Assembly: GCA_913054215.1 (NCBI GenBank)
Contig: CAJXJE010000007.1
Location: 1 to 11,490 of the forward strand
From: an uncultured Candidatus Peregrinibacteria bacterium
GTDB taxonomy: Bacteria > Patescibacteriota > Gracilibacteria > Peribacterales > Peribacteraceae
Direction: 5' to 3'
DNA: 11,490 nt
Every line of letters starts with the position of its first letter. The stretch's first letter is position 1. The notes under the pieces were generated by a model, which did no database searches, was not told the origin of the DNA, and saw only the letters and a list, made by a program, of their open reading frames with translations. Position numbers and translations under genes: made by a program. This document shows positions 1 to 5,846 of this stretch, piece after piece.

Positions 1-2
1 TT

Positions 3-1199
3 GCTGAGAGCATTATTGACAACACGATAGTCCCCAATACCAAATGTTGTGTTGGGGGCACATCCTTTACTTTTGACCTCATCAAGATCGTCATCTCCTC
101 TTCGTGTTTGAATAGAGCCAGCACACAGAGCAAGTACATGTACACCTCGTTTAATGCGTTCTACGAGTAGTTCGTTAATTCCCAAATCTCTTTGACGTTC
201 ATATTGAATTTTGTGCCATCCCCCAGGAAAGACTACCGCATCACCCTTTGTATGCTCTAATTGCTTTGCATTCTCTACCAGAACGACTTCTACATTGAGG
301 CCACCTATGTGTTGCGATGCACGAAGAAGTGCGGTGGCGTCTTCGCGGGCGCTTCCTTGCACATTTAATACCGCAACGCGAAATGTATGCTCCGGATTCT
401 CTACATTAAAAGGATTGTCGAGTTGCCTTCCAGTTTTCCTTTTTTGCATTTTTGCCAAACTGAGTTTTGCTAAATGAGTAGCAGCTTCTATGGAAGGTGT
501 TTCTGTACAAATAAGGGTATCCACCTCTGGGTGGCCATTTGCTTCCATTAGTGATATCAACGTGCTTGTGTCCCCTTTTATAGCAATAAATGGCCTAGAA
601 AGTAGCTGAGGATTTTTCTGTGTCTCTAAAAATTGCTCCCATTGTTTGTGTGTCTTTTGTACATCATTCATCTTTTCTAGTATCACTCCTTGAGTTACAC
701 CTTTGGCCATTAACGCAAAGAACTCCTGATTTATCTTTCTACCTTTTCCTTGAGGTACTTCGGTAAAGATAGGTAAATCTAATGCACGACGCATACTTTC
801 ATCACCTCCAGCCAATGCATGTGTTTGTGAATCTTGAAAATGCTGTAGATCTTCTATGCTTACCAATCCAAATAATCGTGGTACAGCATCTGTTCTATGG
901 GCGTCTGTATACTCTTCAGCCCATCCCCAGAAATGGGATTGCGACGCTTTATTGTACTCTATAACAGGAAGTGTCCGGGGGTTCTCTAGCTCCCGTTTTC
1001 GTAGATCACTCGAAACACCACTACGAATAATATGTGCGGTAACTCCCAATGTATCCAACACCCTTTCATCATCAGCTTTCCTCGGTTGCACTGGTAGCAT
1101 TGTTGTCCCACCATGACGCCCTGCTGTGCAGAGAGCATCGAGTCTTTTGCCAGTCATTTGATGTTCATTGTCCATAGATTCATGTACGAATGTCGCCAT
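3..1199 (-). CDS. Unknown N-terminal region fused to PdxT-like class I glutamine amidotransferase (3' end off window)
   Basis: An open frame of 399 codons runs off the left edge, so the C-terminus is missing. The ATG at 1199 is the first possible start because a TGA codon directly abuts it upstream; no Shine-Dalgarno is visible. Residues 1 to about 272 match no family I recognise. From residue 274 (RVAVLNVQGSARED) a class I glutaminase fold begins: a QG..RE motif like PdxT, PGG at 325-327, and the nucleophile elbow LCAGSI with Cys359. The following FGIGDYRVVNNA resembles the PdxT segment after the catalytic Cys. PdxT releases ammonia from glutamine for PLP synthase, but it is normally a stand-alone protein of about 190 residues, and the N-terminal half here lacks PdxS hallmarks. 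PdxT has PGGES where this protein has PGGWHK. The His/Glu of the triad would lie off-window. Glutaminase class is fairly sure; the substrate is not. Confidence 0.7.
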   Translation of the reverse strand, partial: MATFVHESMDNEHQMTGKRLDALCTAGRHGGTTMLPVQPRKADDERVLDTLGVTAHIIRSGVSSDLRKRELENPRTLPVIEYNKASQSHFWGWAEEYTDAHRTDAVPRLFGLVSIEDLQHFQDSQTHALAGGDESMRRALDLPIFTEVPQGKGRKINQEFFALMAKGVTQGVILEKMNDVQKTHKQWEQFLETQKNPQLLSRPFIAIKGDTSTLISLMEANGHPEVDTLICTETPSIEAATHLAKLSLAKMQKRKTGRQLDNPFNVENPEHTFRVAVLNVQGSAREDATALLRASQHIGGLNVEVVLVENAKQLEHTKGDAVVFPGGWHKIQYERQRDLGINELLVERIKRGVHVLALCAGSIQTRRGDDDLDEVKSKGCAPNTTFGIGDYRVVNNALS

Positions 1200-1238
1200 T
1201 CACTCTAGGTCAGAGGTGCGCAGATGCGCATTTCCCAT
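1200..1238 (-). other. 12-residue in-frame mini-ORF abutting the amidotransferase start
   Basis: An ATG at 1238 opens 12 codons (MGNAHLRTSDLE) and ends in TGA at 1202-1200, immediately followed by the ATG of the amidotransferase gene in the same frame. It could be a short leader peptide that re-initiates into the gene. It would also join the gene if TGA were read as an amino acid, but TGA ends two recognisable genes in this window, so I prefer standard decoding. It may be chance. Confidence 0.25.
1217..1230. promoter_or_regulatory. Palindromic site TGCGCA-GA-TGCGCA
   Basis: Two copies of the self-complementary hexamer TGCGCA are separated by two bases, between the amidotransferase start and the promoter of the opposite gene. 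The symmetry suits a dimeric DNA-binding protein, and the site lies in the leader of the minus-strand gene. No regulator is known from the sequence; this is a candidate operator only. Confidence 0.25.
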
Positions 1239-1263
1239 GATGAATTACGGGACAGGTATATTA

Positions 1264-1272
1264 TGGTATAAT
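1264..1272 (+). promoter_or_regulatory. Extended -10 promoter TGGTATAAT ahead of the RelA/SpoT-EamA gene
   Basis: TGGTATAAT is a perfect extended -10 element (TG at 1264-1265, TATAAT at 1267-1272). A weak -35-like TTACGG sits at 1245-1250. The expected transcription start at about 1279-1280 coincides with an ATG at 1280, so the transcript may be leaderless for the first mini-ORF. The RelA/SpoT-like start lies about 62 nt further on. Confidence 0.6.
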
Positions 1273-1279
1273 TCTATTT

Positions 1280-1345
1280 ATGTCAAAAGAGATAAAGGAG
1301 TTTCCCCATGAGAGAAGGGTAAAAAATGGTACTATTTCCTTATGA
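1280..1345 (+). CDS. Possible 21-residue leader peptide overlapping the RelA/SpoT-like start
   Basis: The ATG at 1280 lies exactly seven bases after the TATAAT box, as expected for a leaderless message. The frame (MSKEIKEF...NGTISL) ends at TGA 1343-1345, which overlaps the next gene's ATG as ATGA, the classic arrangement for coupled re-initiation. The large gene has no Shine-Dalgarno of its own at normal distance, so it may rely on this coupling. A single-base sequence error would instead fuse this peptide to the downstream protein. Coding status is inferred from geometry only. Confidence 0.4.
   Translation: MSKEIKEFPHERRVKNGTISL
1294..1322 (+). promoter_or_regulatory. Strong Shine-Dalgarno leading a four-codon ORF
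   Basis: AAAGGAG at 1294-1300 is the strongest Shine-Dalgarno sequence I found. It is followed seven bases later by ATG 1308, but that frame reads only MREG before TAA at 1320-1322. A ribosome loaded here would stop just before the RelA/SpoT-like start, so the element may control re-initiation rather than make a product. Confidence 0.35.
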
Positions 1346-1391
1346 AAGACGATATACGACTATTATTGAACGAATGTTCCAGATTCAATAA
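1326..1391 (+). other. SD-led 21-codon ORF overlapping the RelA/SpoT-like start out of frame
   Basis: AGAAGGG (1313-1319) sits six bases before ATG 1326. The frame (MVLFPYERRY...) ends at TAA 1389-1391, inside the RelA/SpoT-like gene in another frame. If translated, it would compete with initiation at 1342. It has no recognisable product and may be a chance ORF. Confidence 0.25.
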
Positions 1392-4300
1392 GAAGGATCA
1401 GAAGCGTATAGAAGGTGCTATAAAAATAGCGCAAAAAGCACACGAAGGACAGACAAGAAAATCTGATGGAAGACCGTATTTTATGCATCCACTAGCGGTT
1501 GCTCAGCTTCTTGTTGAGTGGGGGGCAGATGCCGATACGATTATTACTGGTCTTCTACACGACACCGTAGAGGACACTTCTATTAAACTCTCTGATATCA
1601 AAAAAGAGTTTGGACCAACGGTAACTTTTCTGGTTGAAGGAGTGACAAAATTTAACAAAGCGGACTTTGAAGGTAAACTGTTGCTTTCTGGAGACGTGGA
1701 AACATTGCGACGATTATTTGAAGTGATGCGTAAAGATATTCGTGTTGTCATTATTAAAATTGCGGACCGATTGCATAACCTTCGAACCATCGAGGGCTTA
1801 CCCAAAGAGCGCCGTGTAACATTCTCAAAAGAGAGTTTAGATATCTATTATAAGATAGCATTTCACTTAGGTATGGGAGAAGTCTGTAGGGAGATTACGG
1901 ATATCTCTGTTCCGTATGTGTATCCGGAAAAGGCAGCGATACGTAAGAAGTATCGCAAGGAGCAAAAAAAAATTGTTTGCTCTGCAGTAAAGGACATAGA
2001 GAAGTTGCTCCAAAAGGAGATGAAGAAAGGCAGTATCCTTGAGGCTCTCTGTGTAGAGAGTTCCCAAGATTTACCGCGACTCAATAAGGATGATGAGTCT
2101 GCAGACAGAGCATACTACTGTGTGATTATTACTAATACTGAAGACAGTTGCTATAACACCTTTAAGACATTGCATGAATTCTTCCGACCTGTGCGAAGAA
2201 AGTTTCATGACTATATAGCTTCCCCGCCAGAGTCGGGTTACAGAAGTTTGCATACAACGATTATTGGACCACATGACAAGTCGATTCAGATTCGCATACG
2301 CACGCAAAAAATGCATGAAATGAATAATTTCGGAGTGTTGCTTTCTGCGTTCGGAGAGCAAGAAGAGAAAGACGACGTGCAAGCATTTTCATGGTTACAG
2401 CGTTCTGCAGATCTTGATAGAACTACCCGTGAAAGTAGTGAAGCATTTTGGGAAGCGATGCAAACAGATATTTTCAAGAAGTCTATGCAGGTGACCGTTG
2501 ACGGAGAGGGAGTCTCTTTGCCCTTAGAATCGACAGCATTGGATGCCGCATATTTTCATCTAGGACAAAAAGCACATAAGATCAAAAGTATTACTGTAAA
2601 CGGGAGAGAAACAGAGCTTTCTCTGATTCTTAGCGAAGATGATGTTATAGAAACTTCTGTAGCAAAAGAGGTTCTAGTTCAATTTTCTTGGCTCGATCTT
2701 GTCGTGACAAAATATGCACGCAATCACATAACCGAAGCACTGAAGGAATTTGATCGTGAAGAACGATTTAATTTGGGACAAGAACTCCTCCAAAAAGAGC
2801 TGGATCATTTTCAAAAAATATTGGTTGGTGAAATCCATAGACACCATCAAAAGGCTATTGCAGAGCATTTTAAGAGAGATACGTTCGAAGAGGTGATCGT
2901 GATGATTGGGGAAGGAGTCATACAGCCCAGTGAGCTAACTGCACTGATACACAAGCAGACGAAAAAGAGTCAGGAGAAATCGTATAAATTTAGATTATTG
3001 CTGCATGTTTCCGATAATCATCGTGATGATATTATCCCTCAAATTGCAACAATTGCACGATTGCATGATGTATTTATCGGAAATATTTATATGAGCGCAG
3101 AATCAAAGCACGGACTCATTGTTATGAGGTTGCGTGGTAAATCTCTTCACAAACATTCATATGCTAGCTTCCTCTCTGCTCTCGAGAGGAATAGTTGGAT
3201 CTCTCGGTTACAGACGATGATTTCTATCCGGCAAAAATTCACCATGATGGCGATGTGCTCCTTTGCATTTGTCATACTTTTTGTAGAGTTCATGTTGTTG
3301 ATAGCTTGGAAGGATTGGCTGTTAACTCTGCCGTATTTTGATATTTTATTGATTCAGATTATTCTCATTGTACCGCCTCTTATTGCAAATTTTTATGCAC
3401 TGAGGATACTCAGAAACTTTGTGGTAGTGCTGCGAAACGACAAATGGTTTTTTGGGCTCTACCTATTGCTCAATGTATTCGTATGCATACTGATCACATA
3501 CGCAAGTTTTATCTTAGGCGCATACAAAAATTTACTACCTCTTCTAGTCGTATTTATCTTTTTCATGTTCTACTTTATTTATCGTTTTATTGTGACAGAG
3601 CAATTAATGACAAAAGTAGAACGGTCTTCTATAAAACCTCTGACAAAAATCCAGTGGCAAAAATTGCGTCGCAAGAAGATTATTGGTTATAGCTTTAGAA
3701 TGGGAGCCGTAACCATTTGGGGTATTCAACCTCTTTACCTGAAATACACGCCGGCCAATGAAGTAGATCCATTAATTCGCGTATTTCTCACGGGAATTGG
3801 TGTATTAGTTATTACAGGTATATTTATGTGTATCAAAAAGCTGATAACGAGACGTCCGAGCAAGGCTATAAAATTGCCTAAAAATATTCTATTAGCAAAT
3901 ATCATCATCGGATACATTCTGTTTACGTATTTTCTTAATGCCAGTCTTCAGTTTACGACAAGCACGAACTTCGCTCTTTTAAATAACTTTTCCCCAGTTC
4001 TCGCTTTGCTTGTAGCTGCCATACTATGGCGCTCTTCTATTCCCTATCTTAGAGATCCACAGAAGATGTTGTGGATTTTCCTTGTGTTCCTTATGGGATC
4101 CACGGGTGCAGCTCTGATTATTTACAATACTATGCGAGGGTCAAGCAGTGGTTCTCTCTATGGAGACACTCTAGGAATATTTGCAATGGTTGCTGATACA
4201 TTCTTAGTAGTTTCTACGATCCGTTATATGAAACTTCATCAGAAAGTATCAAGTCTAATTCTTACCATATATGTATTTACCATAATTATACTTCTCCTAT

Positions 4301-4620
4301 TGCCGCTTATGCTATGGTATTACTTCACTGGTAATCCCAATATCCTTTCTCTTACTCTTGTACCGATACTGTTCGGGCTTGGTGCGGGAATATTTACTGG
4401 TGTTGGGCAAATATTGAATTTAGAAACATTTAGGCGTGTCGATGGATTTATCGCATTCCTCATGTTTAACATTTCCATTCTTATTACCTTTGTTGTGGAA
4501 GTGTACTTCTTGGGTCAATTCAAGCCATCGTGGATCCTCATGGTAGGAGGAGGTATTATTATTGCTTCCACGATCATTGCAGAGCTTATTAATAGTCACT
4601 GCGAGAGAAAGGGGCTATAG
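1342..4620 (+). CDS. RelA/SpoT-homologue fused to an EamA/DMT-type membrane transporter
   Basis: This is one frame of 1092 residues; an in-frame stop at 1309-1311 limits the start to ATG 1342. Residues 25-195 form a (p)ppGpp hydrolase HD domain with intact metal and catalytic motifs: H34, H49, HD 73-74, ED 77-78 and ADRLHN 141-146. Residues 215-335 match the synthetase (FHDYIASP, SGYRSLHTT) but have lost key residues: no GRxKxxYSI motif, Pro296 in place of the catalytic Lys, and Gln316 in place of the catalytic Glu. A weak TGS-like segment spans about 381-440 and an ACT-like domain about 546-625. Four hydrophobic helices (633-750) and a basic linker lead into ten more (779-1082) resembling the EamA/DMT drug/metabolite transporter fold. 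Inferred: a membrane-tethered alarmone hydrolase or alarmone-responsive transporter. Typical RelA/SpoT proteins are about 700-800 residues and soluble. Domain calls are firm for HD and good for EamA; the joint function is unknown. Confidence 0.88.
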   Translation: MKDDIRLLLNECSRFNKKDQKRIEGAIKIAQKAHEGQTRKSDGRPYFMHPLAVAQLLVEWGADADTIITGLLHDTVEDTSIKLSDIKKEFGPTVTFLVEGVTKFNKADFEGKLLLSGDVETLRRLFEVMRKDIRVVIIKIADRLHNLRTIEGLPKERRVTFSKESLDIYYKIAFHLGMGEVCREITDISVPYVYPEKAAIRKKYRKEQKKIVCSAVKDIEKLLQKEMKKGSILEALCVESSQDLPRLNKDDESADRAYYCVIITNTEDSCYNTFKTLHEFFRPVRRKFHDYIASPPESGYRSLHTTIIGPHDKSIQIRIRTQKMHEMNNFGVLLSAFGEQEEKDDVQAFSWLQRSADLDRTTRESSEAFWEAMQTDIFKKSMQVTVDGEGVSLPLESTALDAAYFHLGQKAHKIKSITVNGRETELSLILSEDDVIETSVAKEVLVQFSWLDLVVTKYARNHITEALKEFDREERFNLGQELLQKELDHFQKILVGEIHRHHQKAIAEHFKRDTFEEVIVMIGEGVIQPSELTALIHKQTKKSQEKSYKFRLLLHVSDNHRDDIIPQIATIARLHDVFIGNIYMSAESKHGLIVMRLRGKSLHKHSYASFLSALERNSWISRLQTMISIRQKFTMMAMCSFAFVILFVEFMLLIAWKDWLLTLPYFDILLIQIILIVPPLIANFYALRILRNFVVVLRNDKWFFGLYLLLNVFVCILITYASFILGAYKNLLPLLVVFIFFMFYFIYRFIVTEQLMTKVERSSIKPLTKIQWQKLRRKKIIGYSFRMGAVTIWGIQPLYLKYTPANEVDPLIRVFLTGIGVLVITGIFMCIKKLITRRPSKAIKLPKNILLANIIIGYILFTYFLNASLQFTTSTNFALLNNFSPVLALLVAAILWRSSIPYLRDPQKMLWIFLVFLMGSTGAALIIYNTMRGSSSGSLYGDTLGIFAMVADTFLVVSTIRYMKLHQKVSSLILTIYVFTIIILLLLPLMLWYYFTGNPNILSLTLVPILFGLGAGIFTGVGQILNLETFRRVDGFIAFLMFNISILITFVVEVYFLGQFKPSWILMVGGGIIIASTIIAELINSHCERKGL
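4615..4620. other. Shared palindromic stop hexamer CTATAG between convergent genes
   Basis: CTATAG is its own reverse complement. Its last three bases are the TAG stop of the RelA/SpoT-EamA gene, and its first three, read on the minus strand, are the TAG stop of the Nudix gene. The two genes therefore overlap by six bases and leave no room for a terminator between them. Confidence 0.9.
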
Positions 4621-5169
4621 CACAGAGAGGATATATGCCTTCACATTTCCAAAAATCTCCGAAGAGTCATCGAGAGCTTCGATATCTTCTTTGGTAAACC
4701 ATTGCATGTCCTCACCTTCGTCTTCAGCGAGTACTAGCTCCTGAGCTTCATCCAAAGGGCGAGCAAGGAAGAGAAAATCGGTATGTTGGTGAGCGGGTTC
4801 GTTGCGGTCTGGGCATTCTGGAATGTTTTCCTGTAGCATCGCGATGGGGTTTTTCAGCATGTGTCCTTCTTCGGGGCAGCTGGCAAATAAGTCAATATTT
4901 GAAAATTTGAAAAACTGAAAATTTGAAAAACCGAAAAGTATTTTCAACTTTTCAACTTTGCTTTTTTTCAGCTTTTCTCCAAGTCCTAAAATTTCTACAT
5001 CCAGCCCCGTTTCTTCTTTGCATTCACGCGCAGCAGTTTCTTGTGGTGTTTCATTTTCATCAACATGCCCGCCTGGCGGCATCCATCTTTGCAGTCTCTT
5101 ATGCCACAGAAGAAGCGTTCGATTCTGTGAATCGACGATGAAGGCCGTTGCGGTGAAATGCTTAGTCAA
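4615..5169 (-). CDS. Nudix hydrolase with a repeat-encoded internal segment
   Basis: Nudix enzymes cleave nucleoside diphosphate derivatives, often oxidised nucleotides or nucleotide sugars. Counting from a TTG start at 5169 (184 residues), the fold begins at once with KHFTATAFIVD, and the Nudix box follows: GHVDENE at 34-40, REC at 48-50, EETGL at 52-56. All catalytic positions are present. The frame is open up to a GTG at 5265 (216 residues), but those 32 extra residues come from GGAAA-type repeat DNA and would start upstream of the likely promoter at 5207-5221, so I chose the TTG. Residues about 66-93 (KLKKSKVEKLKIL...FSNID) are encoded by another simple repeat at 4891-4974 and look like an inserted loop. 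The substrate cannot be told. The gene diverges from a thioredoxin-like gene and converges on the RelA/SpoT fusion. Confidence 0.85.
   Translation of the reverse strand: MTKHFTATAFIVDSQNRTLLLWHKRLQRWMPPGGHVDENETPQETAARECKEETGLDVEILGLGEKLKKSKVEKLKILFGFSNFQFFKFSNIDLFASCPEEGHMLKNPIAMLQENIPECPDRNEPAHQHTDFLFLARPLDEAQELVLAEDEGEDMQWFTKEDIEALDDSSEIFGNVKAYILSVL
4901..4931. repeat. Tandem GAAAATTTGAAAAAC repeat inside the Nudix gene
   Basis: GAAAATTTGAAAAAC occurs perfectly at 4901-4915 and 4917-4931, a 16-base period. Degenerate GAAAAG and then TTTTCAACTTTTCAACTTT (4941-4959) extend the tract and supply a partly complementary arm. The tract is read in frame by the Nudix gene on the minus strand. Confidence 0.8.
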
Positions 5170-5175
5170 ACGGAA

Positions 5176-5245
5176 AACGGAAAGTGCAAAACGGAAAGTG
5201 CAAACGAAGTATGCTATACTTCCATTCCATTCTCCACTTTCCGTT
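5176..5245. repeat. Intergenic GGAAA-type inverted repeat element A
   Basis: AACGGAAAGTGCAA is perfectly duplicated in tandem at 5176-5189 and 5190-5203. The 11-mer AACGGAAAGTG at 5190-5200 has its exact reverse complement CACTTTCCGTT at 5235-5245, giving an 11-bp stem with a 34-nt loop that contains the divergent promoter. More TTTTCC units follow to 5262. The same 11-mer recurs at 6828-6838. Confidence 0.8.
5207..5221. promoter_or_regulatory. Palindromic promoter AAGTAT-GCT-ATACTT between Nudix and thioredoxin-like genes
   Basis: On the plus strand TGCTATACT (5212-5220) is an extended -10 box, placing transcription start near 5227, ahead of the thioredoxin-like ATG at 5266. The sequence is a 6-bp inverted repeat, so the minus strand also offers a weaker -10 (CATACT), placing a minus-strand start around 5200, shortly before the Nudix TTG. 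No clear -35 is visible for either direction because repeat DNA flanks the site. Confidence 0.5.
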
Positions 5246-5265
5246 CGCCATTTTCCACTTTTCAC

Positions 5266-5826
5266 ATGGTATTAATCAACGACAACTCATCAGTACTTGC
5301 TATCGGTGACTCCATGCCACAATTTAGCTTGCCTGCCACAGATGGTTTGACGGTGGACTCCACCAGTATTAAAGATCCTGTAGTTGCCGTAGTTTTTACC
5401 TGCAATCACTGTCCGTACGCTCAAGCATATGAAGAGCGTCTCAAGGTGATGATGGAGAAGTTTGAACAAACTCAGTTTGTTTTGATCAATAGTAATGATG
5501 CTACCGAGTATCCAGAAGACAGCTTCGAACGTATGAAGGTGAAAAAAGAAGAGGCTGGGTGGCCGTGTATGTATTGCTACGATGAATCCCAAGAAGTGGC
5601 GAAGAGTTTTGGAGCACTGTGCACACCGCACTGCTTTGTGTTTGATATCGATAGAAACCTAAAGTACAAAGGTCGTATCGACAACAATTGGGAGAATGCT
5701 GGAGAAGTCACAGAACAGAACTTACACGATGCGATTCAGGCACTAGAAGAGCACGAAGAGCCTACCAATCACGAAGAGCACGCAATTGGATGTAGCATCA
5801 AATGGAAGGCGGAGGCAGTTGTATAG
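5266..5826 (+). CDS. Thioredoxin-fold redox protein (AhpC/TSA-redoxin family, CNHC motif)
   Basis: A cytoplasmic thiol-redox protein of 186 residues with no signal peptide. Order of features: a redoxin N-terminus (GDSMPQFSLPATDG, 14-27), the active site FTCNHCPYA with the CxxC pair Cys46 and Cys49, IxSND-like INSNDAT at 74-80, YPEDSFERM, the DESQEVAKSFGALCTP segment with cis-Pro121, and a C-terminal IGCSIKW at 174-180. These match a family of uncharacterised thioredoxin/peroxiredoxin-like proteins with F.CNHCP and a terminal GCSIKWK. Extra cysteines (101, 104, 119, 123, 176) could form secondary disulfides. The partner substrate is unknown. The frame is open from ATG 5158, but the first 36 residues would be translated repeat sequence upstream of the promoter, so ATG 5266 is preferred; it lacks a Shine-Dalgarno. 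Confidence 0.88.
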   Translation: MVLINDNSSVLAIGDSMPQFSLPATDGLTVDSTSIKDPVVAVVFTCNHCPYAQAYEERLKVMMEKFEQTQFVLINSNDATEYPEDSFERMKVKKEEAGWPCMYCYDESQEVAKSFGALCTPHCFVFDIDRNLKYKGRIDNNWENAGEVTEQNLHDAIQALEEHEEPTNHEEHAIGCSIKWKAEAVV

Positions 5827-5845
5827 TGATCAAATATTTTGATCA
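5827..5845. terminator. Bidirectional hairpin terminator between convergent genes
   Basis: TGATCAAA-TAT-TTTGATCA is a perfect 8-bp stem with a 3-base loop that nearly fills the 20-bp gap between the thioredoxin-like and metallophosphoesterase stops. A TTATTTT run follows on the plus strand; the minus side has no clean T-tract. The stem is AT-rich and so moderately weak. Confidence 0.55.
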
Positions 5846-5846
5846 G

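Noticed and set aside
211..1116. Plus-strand ORFs of 60-88 codons in the first 1.1 kb
   Set aside because: They are antisense to a continuous minus-strand frame with a recognisable glutaminase domain, and their translations have no domain-like features.
1200..1202. UGA recoded as glycine (genetic code 25)
   Set aside because: Reading through TGA would extend the amidotransferase upstream, but TGA also ends the GNAT and riboflavin synthase genes at normal lengths, and no UGA falls inside any conserved domain.
5176..5262. CRISPR array or tRNA in the repeat tracts
   Set aside because: Repeats are 7-16 bp with no unique spacers of regular length, and no cloverleaf or conserved tRNA arms are visible.
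5158..5265. Longer N-terminus for the thioredoxin-like protein from ATG 5158
   Set aside because: The added 36 residues are translated GGAAA/TTTCC repeat, lie upstream of the extended -10 box, and precede the normal redoxin start.
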